A program made the translations under genes and the position numbers. Positions 45,098-54,502 of a stretch of DNA of 64,000 nt are shown here, in pieces. This stretch comes from an uncultured Rhizobiaceae group bacterium (GTDB lineage Bacteria > Pseudomonadota > Alphaproteobacteria > Rhizobiales > Rhizobiaceae). The notes below the pieces were generated by a model. The model worked only from the letters and a program-made list of their open reading frames with translations, had not been told where the DNA came from and searched no databases. Numbering within the stretch: the first letter of the stretch is position 1; every line of letters begins with the position of its first letter. The stretch is from NCBI GenBank assembly GCA_947501445.1, contig CANMVS010000001.1, positions 186,001-250,000 of the forward strand, read 5' to 3'.

Positions 45098-46666
45098 CTA
45101 GAAATCGGTCTGTACACCGCCTTCTTTCTTTCTGCGGTCTACAAATTCAGCCAGTTCCTCGGCAATCGCCACATCAAGCGCCGGTGCTTCATATTCGGCC
45201 AACCTCTGCTTCCAGATACGGTTTGCCTTCTGCATTGCTGTGGGTTCTCCAGCCTCGTGCCAGGATTCAAAATTGCGCCAGTCGCTCAATATCGGAGCGT
45301 AGAATGCATCCTTGTAGCGTTCCTGTGTGTGCGGTGTGCCGAAAAAATGCCCCCCGGGGCCAACATCAGCAATGGCATCAACGCCCAACTCTTCCTCATT
45401 GAACTTGAGTGGCTTCATGAATTCGGCAACCATTTGAAGCAGATCGATATCCAGAATGAGTTTTTCATAGGAACAACATAGGCCACCTTCCATCCAACCG
45501 GCACCGTGCATCAGCAAATGACCGCCACCATTGACCGCGCCCCAGAGCGAAAACACCGCCTCATAGGCGGCCTGAGCGTCGACCGTATTGGCCGCGCATA
45601 CGTTGGATGTGCGATAGGGCAGATTGTAGCGCCGTGCCAATTGTCCACCCAGATGCTGGGCTTTCATATATTCGGGTGTACCGAATGCCGGAGAACCGGA
45701 TTTCATGTCGACATTGGAGGTAAATCCGCCATACATGGCCGGTGCGCCAGGGTTGACCATCTGGGTAAAAGCAAGGGCCGCCAGCGCCTCGGCATTTTGC
45801 AGCACCAATGCACCGGGTATTGTCACCGGCGCCATGGCACCAGACAGCGTAAAGGGCGTTATGACAACCGGCTGCCCCATCGCTGACATATCCATGATCC
45901 CCTGCATCATCGGTATATCCAACTGCAGAGGAGAATTGGTGTTGATGATCGTGAACACGGAAGGCTGGCGGCGCAGATCATCCATGCTCAGCCCATGCGC
46001 AATGCGGGTCATTTCGATAGCATCGGCAATACGACCCTGGCCCAGTGAATAGACGCAATAGGCTTTGTCCGTCAGTGTGATGAAGTCGGAAATGCAATCC
46101 AGATGGCGGATCGAAGCATGGATATCCACCGGTTCTACCGGGTAACCGCCAATCGCCTGCAAGATCGGATGCATCTGCGCCAGTTTCAGAAAATTCTGAT
46201 AATCAGCCTGTGTTCCACTCCGCCTGCCGTGATCCAGACAGGAAGCATTGGGAGCGCTCGCCATAAGGCAAAAAATCATCTCATCGCCACCCACCTTCAG
46301 ATTATGGGCCGGATTACGCGCGTGCAGCGTGAAATTGGAAGGGATGGTGGCAATATATTCGAGGATCAGATCCGGATCGAATTTCACCCGGGTTTGTCCA
46401 GGCACCACATGTGCCCCGGCGCGCTGCATAATTGCACGCGCACCATCATGCAGAACATTCAGGCCCGTTTCCGACAACACCCGCATGGAGGCGTCATGTA
46501 TCTGCTGCACCGCCTCTTGAGAGGCAAGATCAACCGGCTGGTAAGAACGCACGGATTGCTGAAATTCACGCGTTGGTCCAACGGTTGTCCGTGTGCGGTC
46601 TCTGCCTCCACGTCGGCGCTGTGGCGCGGCGCCGGCACCGGCCGTTTCTGAAGACGAATTATTCAT
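45098..46666 (-). CDS. MttB/COG5598 superfamily methyltransferase, non-pyrrolysine
   Basis: 522-residue TIM-barrel protein of the trimethylamine methyltransferase superfamily. NLKVGGDEMIF, PLQLDIPMMQGIMDMSAMGQPVVITPFTLSGAMAPVT-type core (positions about 250-290), MYGGFTSNVDMKSGSPAFGTPEY and DVGPGGHFFGTPHT are typical. There is no in-frame amber, so it is not a pyrrolysine enzyme. Its substrate could be glycine betaine or another quaternary amine. GGGAGG precedes the ATG at 46666. Third gene of kbl-tdh-mttB; no corrinoid protein gene is nearby. Confidence 0.87.
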   Translation of the reverse strand: MNNSSSETAGAGAAPQRRRGGRDRTRTTVGPTREFQQSVRSYQPVDLASQEAVQQIHDASMRVLSETGLNVLHDGARAIMQRAGAHVVPGQTRVKFDPDLILEYIATIPSNFTLHARNPAHNLKVGGDEMIFCLMASAPNASCLDHGRRSGTQADYQNFLKLAQMHPILQAIGGYPVEPVDIHASIRHLDCISDFITLTDKAYCVYSLGQGRIADAIEMTRIAHGLSMDDLRRQPSVFTIINTNSPLQLDIPMMQGIMDMSAMGQPVVITPFTLSGAMAPVTIPGALVLQNAEALAALAFTQMVNPGAPAMYGGFTSNVDMKSGSPAFGTPEYMKAQHLGGQLARRYNLPYRTSNVCAANTVDAQAAYEAVFSLWGAVNGGGHLLMHGAGWMEGGLCCSYEKLILDIDLLQMVAEFMKPLKFNEEELGVDAIADVGPGGHFFGTPHTQERYKDAFYAPILSDWRNFESWHEAGEPTAMQKANRIWKQRLAEYEAPALDVAIAEELAEFVDRRKKEGGVQTDF

Positions 46667-46691
46667 GGTCAGCACCTCCCTGCAATGTGGT

Positions 46692-47714
46692 TTAAAGATC
46701 GAGGATTACCTTGCTTGCCCGACCTTCGTTAAGAACATCGAAACCCGATTGAAAATCCTCGAACTCAAAGCGGTGTGTCAGAATCGGAGATATGTCAAGG
46801 CCGCTCTCCAGCATGGCGAGCGCCTTATGCCAGGTATCAAACATCTCGCGCCCGTAAATTCCTTTTAGCTGAATTCCCTTGAATATCGCCTTGTTCAAAT
46901 CCAGGGATACGTCGCCGTGAAAAATCCCAAGAAGCCCGATCTGGCCGCCATGGTTCAAATTCTCAATCATGTCCTTTAGTGCGTGGGGCGATCCGGACAT
47001 TTCAAGCCCTACGTCAAAGCCCTCTTTCATGCCAAGACTTTCCATCACATCTGCGAGTGAATCCTGTCCTGCAACAACGGCGCTCGATGCCCCCATCTGT
47101 TTTGCCAACGCAAGACGGCCCGGATTGATGTCGGTGATGACAATATGACGCGCACCCACATGGCGACAGACCGCTGCCGCCATCAGACCGATGGGGCCTG
47201 CACCTGTTATGAGAATGTCCTCGCCAACAAGGTCAAAGCTCAAAGCCGTGTGCACTGCATTGCCCAGTGGATCCAGGACGCAGGCAAAAGTATCGGGAAT
47301 AGCGTCAGGTATTGGATAGACATTGTGCTGCGGAATCACAAGATAGTCCGCAAATGCGCCGGTTCTGTTCACACCGATGCCTTTTGTGTCGCGGCAAAGA
47401 TGTTCCCGTCCTGCGCGACAATTGCGACACTGTCCGCACACAATATGGCCTTCGCCCGAAACACGCTGGCCTGATTCCAACCCGCTGACACCCTCGCCCA
47501 AAGCATCGACACGACCGACGAATTCATGACCGATCGTAAGGGGCACCGGGACCGTTTTCGCAGCCCATTCATCCCAATTGTATATATGCAGATCCGTCCC
47601 GCAAATTGAAACACTATCGATCTTTATGCGCACCTGCCCGCTACCGGCCACAGGCTTTTCAACCTCCCGCATCTCCAGCCCGGGTGCAGCCCTGTCCTTG
47701 ACGAGCGCGCGCAT
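46692..47714 (-). CDS. tdh: L-threonine 3-dehydrogenase Tdh
   Basis: 340-residue zinc medium-chain dehydrogenase oxidising threonine to 2-amino-3-ketobutyrate. Catalytic zinc ligands are in [10 protein letters not shown] and [14 protein letters not shown]; the structural zinc cysteines are in [15 protein letters not shown]; the NAD fold has [19 protein letters not shown] lies 8 bases before the ATG at 47714; an ATG at 47729 overlaps the kbl stop by 4 bp and is also possible. Its product is unstable and is passed to Kbl. Confidence 0.95.
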   Translation of the reverse strand: MRALVKDRAAPGLEMREVEKPVAGSGQVRIKIDSVSICGTDLHIYNWDEWAAKTVPVPLTIGHEFVGRVDALGEGVSGLESGQRVSGEGHIVCGQCRNCRAGREHLCRDTKGIGVNRTGAFADYLVIPQHNVYPIPDAIPDTFACVLDPLGNAVHTALSFDLVGEDILITGAGPIGLMAAAVCRHVGARHIVITDINPGRLALAKQMGASSAVVAGQDSLADVMESLGMKEGFDVGLEMSGSPHALKDMIENLNHGGQIGLLGIFHGDVSLDLNKAIFKGIQLKGIYGREMFDTWHKALAMLESGLDISPILTHRFEFEDFQSGFDVLNEGRASKVILDL

Positions 47715-47725
47715 CAACCTGTCCC

Positions 47726-49003
47726 TCATGATATCAGTCCATGGCTGCGCCCAACGGCACTGAACGTTGCAATGGCGCGTTCAATCTGACTGCTTGTATG
47801 GGCGGAAGACATCTGGGTACGGATGCGTGCCTTACCATGGGGCACAACCGGGTAGGAAAACGCCACCACATAAATTCCCTGTGCAAGCAGGTTATCAGCA
47901 AAGCGTGCGGCCACGGCGGCATCTCCGATCATCACCGGTATGATAGGATGTTCGCCTGGAACCAGGGTAAACCCTGCCGCAGCCATACCGGTTCTGAATT
48001 GTGCAGCATTGTCACGCAATTGCTTGCGCGCCTCATGCGCCTCTTCAGCAATATCAATTGCTGTAATGGCTGCTGCACAGATAGATGGCGCAACAGCATT
48101 GGAAAACAGATAGGGACGCGCTCTTTGTCGCAGCAGATCAACAATGGGTTTTGGTCCGGCGATATAGCCGCCTGAAGCACCGCCAAGCGCCTTGCCAAAT
48201 GTTCCACTCAGCAGTTGCACACGCCCTTCAACTCCAAGCAGTTGCGGCGTTCCACCACCGTGTGCACCCAAAAACCCGGTTGCATGACAGTCGTCAACCA
48301 TCACCATGGCATCATATTTTTCTGCCAGATCACAAATGGCCGGAAGATCTGCAATAATGCCATCCATCGAGAATACGCCATCTGTAACAATCAGCCGGTG
48401 GCCACAGTCTTTGGCCTTGATGAGCTGCTGCTCGAGATCGTTCATATCATTATTGGCATAGCGGAACCTTTGTGCCTTGCACAGACGAACCCCATCAATG
48501 ATGGACGCATGGTTGAGGCTGTCCGACAAAATGGCATCCTGTGCGCCCAACAAAGGCTCGAATACACCGCCATTGGCATCAAAACAGGATGGGAAGACGA
48601 TGGAATCTTCAGTGCCCAGAAACGCGGCCACCCGGGCTTCGAGATTGCGGTGCAGATCCTGCGTCCCGCATATGAACCGCACGGACGCCATGCCAAATCC
48701 ATGACTGTCCAGCGCCTCCTTTGCCGAGGCAATCAATCTGGGATCATCTGCAAGACCAAGATAATTATTGGCGCAAAAATTAAGAACCATATTGTCCTGA
48801 TGGTGATCGCCCTGACCTTCCATGCCCGACAGTTTCACGTGCCCCTGCACTTCTGCAGTCCAGTTGGGGTTGTGTTTTTTGGCAGACCGGGTGCGAATGA
48901 GTGCCGACTGTGCAGAATAGATTAACCGCTCGTGTTTACGCGTTCCGGCAGCATCTATTTCCTGCAGGGCGTCGCGTGCGCTATCAACCAATGAGTGGGA
49001 CAT
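47726..49003 (-). CDS. kbl: 2-amino-3-ketobutyrate CoA ligase Kbl
   Basis: 425-residue PLP enzyme of the alpha-oxoamine synthase family, cleaving 2-amino-3-ketobutyrate with CoA to glycine and acetyl-CoA. Motifs: [50 protein letters not shown] and the Schiff-base lysine in [15 protein letters not shown]. About 25 residues longer at the N-terminus than the E. coli enzyme. The frame opens at 49108, but 49003 fits the family. First structural gene after the XRE-cupin regulator. Confidence 0.95.
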   Translation of the reverse strand: MSHSLVDSARDALQEIDAAGTRKHERLIYSAQSALIRTRSAKKHNPNWTAEVQGHVKLSGMEGQGDHHQDNMVLNFCANNYLGLADDPRLIASAKEALDSHGFGMASVRFICGTQDLHRNLEARVAAFLGTEDSIVFPSCFDANGGVFEPLLGAQDAILSDSLNHASIIDGVRLCKAQRFRYANNDMNDLEQQLIKAKDCGHRLIVTDGVFSMDGIIADLPAICDLAEKYDAMVMVDDCHATGFLGAHGGGTPQLLGVEGRVQLLSGTFGKALGGASGGYIAGPKPIVDLLRQRARPYLFSNAVAPSICAAAITAIDIAEEAHEARKQLRDNAAQFRTGMAAAGFTLVPGEHPIIPVMIGDAAVAARFADNLLAQGIYVVAFSYPVVPHGKARIRTQMSSAHTSSQIERAIATFSAVGRSHGLIS

Positions 49004-49004
49004 G

Positions 49005-49045
49005 ATATTCCTATATACTGCATTTCTTCCTGCATATTGGAATAT
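49005..49045. promoter_or_regulatory. Operator-like repeats in front of kbl
   Basis: ATTCCTATATA (49007-49017) matches the first 11 bases of the 18-bp palindrome upstream of the XRE-cupin gene. ATATTCC (49005-49011) and GGAATAT (49039-49045) form a wide inverted pair, with TTCC/GGAA at 49027-49042 between them. Probable binding sites of the upstream regulator. Confidence 0.5.
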
Positions 49046-49125
49046 CGTAATTTCATGGCAATTGAAAGACCTGAAAATCAGGCTTTGAAAGAACCATGTC
49101 GGCAGCAAAAACTCAGGTCATATGC

Positions 49126-49716
49126 CTAGATGGGCGCTGCAGCGGTTCGATACTGAGCGGGCTGGGCAACGAGCAATAGCGCACGGCTTTCCCCATCAGC
49201 CATATTTTCTATTTTGTGTGGGTGGTCAGCGCGATATCGCAGCGTGTCACCCGCACTTGCCTGGACCGTTTTACCTTCGACTGTCACACAGAGCGCACCA
49301 TCAAGACAGGTTAAATGCTCGAAAGTGCCTGCTGCATGGGCCTTTGAATCCAGGCAGCCACCCGGTTGCATGACCAGTTGGTGCCATTCAACGGGCAATA
49401 ATGTTCGCACAGGACTAAGCATGAAAAGTTCACATTTCCCATCCGCGCTACGTCGCATTGGAATGGAATAGTGGTGGACGTGTTCAATCGGTTCATTTTG
49501 CCGTGGTGTACCCTCCAGCGCTGCCAGATCAAGCCCCAGCGATTGTGCCAATGCCCACACGATGGAGAATGTGGGATTGGCCGTATTTCGCTCAATGGCA
49601 GACAGCATCGAGCGCGACACGCCGCTGCGCTCGGCAAGTTGCTCGAGGGTCAGGCCAAGCGATTTGCGCGTCGATTTAACCAATTTGCCAATATCAGGTG
49701 TCGGCGAGACATTCAT
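49126..49716 (-). CDS. XRE-cupin family transcriptional regulator
   Basis: 196 residues. The N-terminal helix-turn-helix is VKSTRKSLGLTLEQLAERSGVSRSMLSAIERNTANPTF; the C-terminal cupin spans about 100-185 (FEHLTCLDGALCVTVEGKTVQASAGDTLRYRADHPH is its core). Such proteins sense a small metabolite in the cupin and repress neighbouring catabolic genes. It lies 123 bp upstream of kbl on the same strand, and both promoters carry the ATTCCTATATA element, so it likely controls itself and kbl-tdh-mttB. Confidence 0.9.
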   Translation of the reverse strand: MNVSPTPDIGKLVKSTRKSLGLTLEQLAERSGVSRSMLSAIERNTANPTFSIVWALAQSLGLDLAALEGTPRQNEPIEHVHHYSIPMRRSADGKCELFMLSPVRTLLPVEWHQLVMQPGGCLDSKAHAAGTFEHLTCLDGALCVTVEGKTVQASAGDTLRYRADHPHKIENMADGESRALLLVAQPAQYRTAAAPI

Positions 49717-49764
49717 TGCGATTTACCACTGCTGTTGCCTGCGGCTCTGCCGCATTTCAATGCA

Positions 49765-49782
49765 CATTCCTATATATAGGAA
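49765..49782. promoter_or_regulatory. Perfect 18-bp palindrome upstream of the XRE-cupin regulator
   Basis: ATTCCTATATATAGGAAT is a perfect inverted repeat 49 bp before the regulator ATG. Half of it recurs upstream of kbl, which supports it as this regulator's operator. Confidence 0.65.
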
Positions 49783-49851
49783 TCGGATAGGACAAGGTGA
49801 GGCCCGCAATTCCTGATGCACCAGCCATTGTCATCCGGTTCAAATCCAGCC

Positions 49852-50748
49852 CTACTCAGGCGTTCCTTCAAGCAATTTGGTTTGTTCACGCAATGCTTTG
49901 GCAATAAATTCGTTGAAGGCTTTGACGCGGGCGGCATTTCGAATATCCGCATGGGTCAACACCCAAAGCGAGGTATCCATTTCGCTGATTGGCGAGAGAA
50001 CGCGTTTGAGCGCTAGCGACTGGTCACCCAGGCAACAGGGCAAGACCGCCAGGCCGGCCCCTGCCGCAGCACAATCACGCATCGCCACAAATGTATCGGC
50101 GGTCAGGGCAACAGATTCACGCGCCACATATTTTTCCATCCAGCTACCGACCGGTGATGCTGCCAGCGTTTCACCGGGACCGACCCAGCTGCAGTGGCGC
50201 ATATTCTGGAACAGGGTTTTACCCTTTCCCGCCGGAACATTTGCCGTCGTTGCATAGGCGCCGAAACCGAGGCCCGAAACCCGCTGTCCGACGAGCGTGC
50301 CTGGTGGATTTTTTGATGGTCGAATGGCAATATCTGCATCCTGCCTGGTCAGGTTCAACCTTGTATTAGTGACTGAAACATCAAGCCTGATCTGCTCATA
50401 CAGCTCGCCAAACCGCCTGAAATGAGGTGCAAGAACAGCGCACAGCATTGTATCGGTCGTGGTAATGCGCAAACGACCCTCAAGACGCATGTCGCGGCCC
50501 AGAATATCACGGTTGATACCGGCTATGCCCAATTCTATGTGGCGTGCCGCCTCCACCACGGCAACACATTCAGCGGTCGGCCGGTATCCACTCTGTTTGC
50601 GCTCAAACAGTCGGATGGCGTTTTCTTCTTCAAAACGGTTTATCCTGCGAAGAACCGTCGTTGAGTTAACCCCAAGGATTTCAGCCGCTGCAACGGCAGA
50701 TCCGTTGTCAGCCACGGCCATGATGAACCTGTAGATGTCCCAATCCAT
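49852..50748 (-). CDS. LysR family transcriptional regulator
   Basis: 298 residues from MDWDIYRFIM. The winged helix is FIMAVADNGSAVAAAEILGVNSTTVLRRINRFEEENAIRLFERK-like (first 50 residues), followed by a LysR substrate-binding domain with GRLRITTTDTMLCAVLAPHFRRF. It belongs to the DWD-start group in which the HTH follows MDWD directly. Divergent from the cytochrome c' gene by about 205 bp; a target is not evident. Confidence 0.9.
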   Translation of the reverse strand: MDWDIYRFIMAVADNGSAVAAAEILGVNSTTVLRRINRFEEENAIRLFERKQSGYRPTAECVAVVEAARHIELGIAGINRDILGRDMRLEGRLRITTTDTMLCAVLAPHFRRFGELYEQIRLDVSVTNTRLNLTRQDADIAIRPSKNPPGTLVGQRVSGLGFGAYATTANVPAGKGKTLFQNMRHCSWVGPGETLAASPVGSWMEKYVARESVALTADTFVAMRDCAAAGAGLAVLPCCLGDQSLALKRVLSPISEMDTSLWVLTHADIRNAARVKAFNEFIAKALREQTKLLEGTPE

Positions 50749-50759
50749 ATTCTGCATAA

Positions 50760-50778
50760 TTGCAGATTGAATATGCAA
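50760..50778. promoter_or_regulatory. LysR-type box near the lysR start
   Basis: TTGCA, nine bases, TGCAA: an inverted repeat with the T-N11-A form bound by LysR-type regulators, 11 bp upstream of the lysR ATG. Likely an autoregulatory site. Confidence 0.45.
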
Positions 50779-50953
50779 AAGCGTCCATTGTCGACTGTTT
50801 TCACATTTTCTACACTCATTCTAAAGTGTAACCGCCAGCCTTTGTCAGCTTGCAAGCCGGTGGGACACGACAAAATGGGCAAGAAATCTGGCCCGCTGAT
50901 GTTTTAATACCCGCTTGACTGCAACGATTTACTGCATCCAACAGGAGAACATT

Positions 50954-51397
50954 ATGAAACGTGCAATTGCTTTGGGTCTGATCATATCGGCAGGTTTAAC
51001 CGGCGCCGCCATTGGCGGTGAAGATCCAACAATCGATCGCCAGGCCATCATGAAAAATGTTGGCGCCGCAACAGGTGCTGCAGCAGCGATGGTAAAGGGA
51101 GAGGCCGACTTCAATCTCGCGGCAGCGCAATTGTCCCTTCGCACAATGAACAATGCGGCCCTGGCACTCGGTTACCTGTTTCCTGCCGGGTCTGAAACCG
51201 GGAATGAAACCGAAGCATCACCCAAAATCTGGGAAGACAAAGCTGGTTTTCAGGCCGCCGCGGATAAATTCGCGACAGATACCGGTGCCACCGCCGTCGC
51301 TTCCGTTAAGGATCTTGACACATTCAAAGCTGCCTTTGGTGCAGCAACGGCCAATTGCGGCACCTGCCATAAAGCCTATCGCGTCAAAAAGGAATAG
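50954..51397 (+). CDS. Class II cytochrome c (cytochrome c' type)
   Basis: 147-residue periplasmic haem protein. A signal peptide (AIALGLIISAGLTGAAIGG) is followed by a four-helix bundle with the haem-binding CGTCHKAYR at the C-terminus, the normal place for cytochrome c'. AGGAG lies 6 bases before the ATG at 50954; the frame's earlier start is less likely. Members bind NO or serve in electron transfer. It stands alone. Confidence 0.93.
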   Translation: MKRAIALGLIISAGLTGAAIGGEDPTIDRQAIMKNVGAATGAAAAMVKGEADFNLAAAQLSLRTMNNAALALGYLFPAGSETGNETEASPKIWEDKAGFQAAADKFATDTGATAVASVKDLDTFKAAFGAATANCGTCHKAYRVKKE

Positions 51398-51422
51398 ACC
51401 CTGCCTAATACCCAACGGCAGA

Positions 51423-51454
51423 GACCCATGGCGAAACGCGCCTCGCCGTGGGTC
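51423..51454 (+). terminator. Stem-loop after the cytochrome c' gene
   Basis: GACCCATGGCGA (51423-51434) pairs with TCGCCGTGGGTC (51443-51454), 12 bp with one G-U. A T-rich stretch comes 15 bases later, not directly behind, so termination strength is uncertain. Confidence 0.55.
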
Positions 51455-51671
51455 ACCTATCTGAGAATCTGTTTTTGCCAGGCATGGTTTCTTTGACACA
51501 CGGGCACTAGTCCCATCGCAGAAAACTGCACAGCCGCTTTGACACGGCAACCGCCTTTCTACCACCCTCCTCACATTTTTCATCATCGATATGCCACCCC
51601 GTCAGCCTGGAGCCTGATTGGATAATGCAGGCATTATTGGTCGATCCCACTTGTATCAAAAATGAGGGTAC

Positions 51672-51703
51672 GTTATAGCATTACACTTATATGTTACAAC
51701 ATA
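51672..51703. promoter_or_regulatory. Zur-like boxes upstream of znuA
   Basis: TATGTT-AC-AACATA (51690-51703) is a 14-bp dyad and GTTATAGCATTAC (51672-51684) a weaker one. Both resemble the GTTATA-type Zur sites of alphaproteobacteria. They lie 22-54 bp before the znuA ATG. Confidence 0.55.
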
Positions 51704-51725
51704 ACGAATGATGGAAGTGTCGAAA

Positions 51726-52799
51726 ATGAAGATTACGCCAACCCTGCTAGCAACTTCACTCACGCTCTTGTTGCCCTGCTCACTGGTCTTTGCCACACCA
51801 AAAGTCATCACCTCGATAAAACCCGTTCATTCTCTTGTCGCGGGTGTCATGGGCGAAACGGGCAATCCGAAGCTTATCGTTGACGGCGCCGCCTCACCAC
51901 ACACCCACAATTTGCGCCCCTCTCAGGCGCGCGATCTTCAGGCGGCTGATCTGATTTTCTGGACGGGGCCACAACTGGAAACCTTTCTTGAAAAACCCAT
52001 GCAGACGCTTGGTCAAAACGCCGTTGTTGTAACGCTCGCGGATACCCCGGGGATCATAAAGCTTGACCAGCGTGAGGGTGGTGCCTTTGACGCCCATGCC
52101 GACCATGGCGGACACGAAAGTCACGACAACGATCACGGCAGCCATGACGACAAACACGAAAGCCATGACGCCAAACACGAGAACCACGACGACGATCACG
52201 ACAGCCATGATGTCAAACACGATAGCCATGACGACGAAAACGAAAGCCACGACCATGATGCGCACGATCATCATGACGAAACCGATCCGCACATCTGGCT
52301 GGATCCACAAAACGCGATCGTTCTCGTCAAACAGATTGAAAAATCCTTGAGTGCTGCTGATCCTGAGCACGCGGAGGAGTACAAGGCAAATGCCAGCGCT
52401 TTGACCAAACGGCTGCAGGACCTGATAAACGAAACAACAACCAGCCTGGAGCCGGTTAAGGACCGCCCATTTGTGGTATTTCACGACGCATATCACTACT
52501 TTGAAAACCGTTTCGGCCTGTCTGCCGCTGGAACCATAACTGTCAACCCGGAGATTATGCCCGGCGCTGGCCGCGTTGCCGAAATACAGGAAAAAATACG
52601 CGAACTGGATGTCGCCTGTGTTTTCGCAGAGCCGCAATTCGAGCCAAAAATCATCACAGTTGTCGCTGAAAGCTCCAACGCCAAATCCGGTGTGCTCGAC
52701 CCACTGGGCGCAGAGATCGACAATGGACCAGACCTCTATTTTGAACTGATCCATAACATGGCCACCAGTATGCAATCATGCCTGACGCCAACGAATTGA
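51726..52799 (+). CDS. znuA: Zinc ABC transporter substrate-binding protein ZnuA
   Basis: About 357 residues. A signal peptide (LLATSLTLLLPCSLVFA) is followed by a cluster A-I metal receptor. Expected ligand histidines are in SIKPVHSLV, ASPHTHNLRPSQ and VFHDAYHYF. Between the first two lobes (residues about 125-190) is a very long His/Asp loop of near-heptad units such as SHDDKHE. GGAAG lies 9 bases before the ATG at 51726; 51708 is another option. No znuB or znuC is adjacent; the permease must be elsewhere. Confidence 0.92.
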   Translation: MKITPTLLATSLTLLLPCSLVFATPKVITSIKPVHSLVAGVMGETGNPKLIVDGAASPHTHNLRPSQARDLQAADLIFWTGPQLETFLEKPMQTLGQNAVVVTLADTPGIIKLDQREGGAFDAHADHGGHESHDNDHGSHDDKHESHDAKHENHDDDHDSHDVKHDSHDDENESHDHDAHDHHDETDPHIWLDPQNAIVLVKQIEKSLSAADPEHAEEYKANASALTKRLQDLINETTTSLEPVKDRPFVVFHDAYHYFENRFGLSAAGTITVNPEIMPGAGRVAEIQEKIRELDVACVFAEPQFEPKIITVVAESSNAKSGVLDPLGAEIDNGPDLYFELIHNMATSMQSCLTPTN

Positions 52800-52818
52800 A
52801 GCTGATTGCCAACGCAAA

Positions 52819-52851
52819 TGAACCCCGCGGCTGGCGCGAGGTTCACATTTT
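52819..52851 (+). terminator. Stem-loop after znuA
   Basis: TGAACC/GGTTCA outer and CGCG/CGCG inner pairing around a five-base loop, one mismatch, followed by a TTTT stretch. Located 20 bp after the znuA stop. Confidence 0.55.
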
Positions 52852-52880
52852 GTAATGCCTTTACTGAGTATGGCATTAGC

Positions 52881-52978
52881 GCAATTCAGGTTTTGACGGG
52901 TTCGGCAAAACCTGAATGCATTAACAAAATCCGGGGCCGACACCGTTGTCCCGTTTCTGACAAAACGTAAAACGGTCC
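52881..52978 (+). repeat. Dispersed 98-bp intergenic repeat, copy C
   Basis: Full-length copy between convergent znuA and the purine permease. Left stem TTCAGGTTTT/AAAACCTGAA is intact; the loop differs (GACGGGTTCGGC); the right stem is one base weaker (CCGTTT/AAACGG). The central GGCCGACACCGTTGTCCC block is unchanged. Confidence 0.85.
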
Positions 52979-52997
52979 AGGTGCAACCAGACCGATA

Positions 52998-54422
52998 TTA
53001 ATCTTCCGGTTTATGACCGGCCATACCACCGGAAATTTCCTCTGTCTGCTCAGCGCCGATTTCTTCTGGCAGGATCAGATTGAGGACGATGGCAATAACC
53101 GCAGCAGGCAATAAGCCTGAAGTTACCAGAATACGCACGGTGTCCGGCAGATATTGCGCCGCAGCAGGCTGCAACTGCAATCCGAGACCGACCGAAAGCG
53201 CAAGCGCAAAGATAACCATATTGCGCCGGTTCCAGTTGACATCAGACAACATGGAAACACCCGCTGCGGCCACCATGCCGAACATGACGATAACGCCGCC
53301 GCCAAGCACCTCAATGGGCACTGTGCGTACGATGGCACCGACTTTCGGCACCAATCCGCAAATGATCAGAAAGATTGCACCAATCGTCACGACATGACGG
53401 CTCATAACACCTGTCATGGCAATCAGACCAACATTCTGGCTGAACGACGTATTTGGCAGGCCTCCGAAAATTCCTGCAATCGCGGAACCGAAACCATCTG
53501 CAAATGTCGCTCCGGATATCTCCTTGTCCGTTGCTTCACGCCCCGCACCACCTTTGGTGATTCCGGAAACATCGCCCACGGTTTCAACAGCAGATACAAA
53601 GGCCATCAGGCAGAAACCGATCACGGCAGCAGCACTGAACTCAAAACCGTATTTAAACGGTTGTGGCAAGGCAAAAACCGCCGCACGATCGAAGCTTGTG
53701 GTGATTGCATCAACGGAGAGAATTCCAACGAATATGGAATAGACGTATCCGATTAGAATGCCCAGAAGTACAGCGGATACAGAAAGCATGCCGCGGCCAA
53801 AGAACTTGAGTGCCACCGTTGCTACAATAACAACGATTGCTGCACTCCAGTTCAGCAGGCTGCCGTATTCTTCCAGTCCTTGAACCCGTGCAGGCACACC
53901 GCCAGCAGCATAGTCGATGCCAACATTGACCAGTGCCAATCCAATCATCGTCACCACAAGACCGGTGACCAAAGGTGGCAGTGCAAAGCGGATCTTGCCG
54001 ATAAACAAGCCCAGAACAGCGTGAAAAAGACCACCGATCAACACACCACCAAACAGGGCAGCCAGACCGTCAACGCCCTTACCCGCAACCAGCGGGATCA
54101 TAATTGGAATGAAAGCGAAACTTGTTCCCTGAACGATAGGCAGTTTCGCACCAATCGGTCCAAGTGTCATGGTTTGCAACAGTGTTGCAATGCCGGCAAA
54201 CAACATGGACATCTGAATCAGGTACAAAAGTTCCGGGAAATCCGGTGAGTTCGATCCGAATCCAAATCCGGCCGCACCGGCGATGATAATCGCTGGTGTG
54301 ACATTGGATACAAACATGGCCAGAACATGTTGTATTCCAAGCGGAATCGCCTTGATTAAAGGTGGTGTGTAATTGGGGTCACGGCGTTGTTCTGCCGTTC
54401 CCAATGTATTGTCAGCTGTCAT
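52998..54422 (-). CDS. NCS2 family purine (xanthine/urate) permease
   Basis: 474-residue membrane protein with about 14 helices, nucleobase:cation symporter 2 family. Marker motifs: QHVLAMFVSNVTPAIII, LPIVQGTSFAFIPI, the conserved ETVGDVSG in helix 8, and GLPNTSFSQNVGLI, the NxG-type signature near helix 10. It imports a purine such as xanthine or urate. The ATG at 54422 has GGAG six bases upstream; 54434 is possible. It follows the ureidoglycine aminohydrolase gene by 80 bp on the same strand, so the two are likely one purine-catabolic unit. Confidence 0.92.
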   Translation of the reverse strand: MTADNTLGTAEQRRDPNYTPPLIKAIPLGIQHVLAMFVSNVTPAIIIAGAAGFGFGSNSPDFPELLYLIQMSMLFAGIATLLQTMTLGPIGAKLPIVQGTSFAFIPIMIPLVAGKGVDGLAALFGGVLIGGLFHAVLGLFIGKIRFALPPLVTGLVVTMIGLALVNVGIDYAAGGVPARVQGLEEYGSLLNWSAAIVVIVATVALKFFGRGMLSVSAVLLGILIGYVYSIFVGILSVDAITTSFDRAAVFALPQPFKYGFEFSAAAVIGFCLMAFVSAVETVGDVSGITKGGAGREATDKEISGATFADGFGSAIAGIFGGLPNTSFSQNVGLIAMTGVMSRHVVTIGAIFLIICGLVPKVGAIVRTVPIEVLGGGVIVMFGMVAAAGVSMLSDVNWNRRNMVIFALALSVGLGLQLQPAAAQYLPDTVRILVTSGLLPAAVIAIVLNLILPEEIGAEQTEEISGGMAGHKPED

Positions 54423-54502
54423 CTTGCTCTCCATAAATGCAGCATTTTACAAGTCATCCGAACGTTTCGTGTTCCGGTAAAACGTCCCCGACTCCCATTG
54501 CG

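Noticed and set aside
45098-46666. Possible pyrrolysine-containing trimethylamine methyltransferase
   Set aside because: No in-frame amber codon; the frame is continuous with sense codons.
48215-48925. 236-codon plus-strand open frame opposite kbl
   Set aside because: Antisense shadow of the Kbl coding sequence; no family features.
52100-52290. Repetitive DNA inside znuA considered as a CRISPR-like or satellite array
   Set aside because: The repeats are in frame, encode the His/Asp loop and have no spacers.
51894-52775. 293-codon minus-strand open frame opposite znuA
   Set aside because: Its valine-rich repeats are the complement of the His/Asp codons of znuA.
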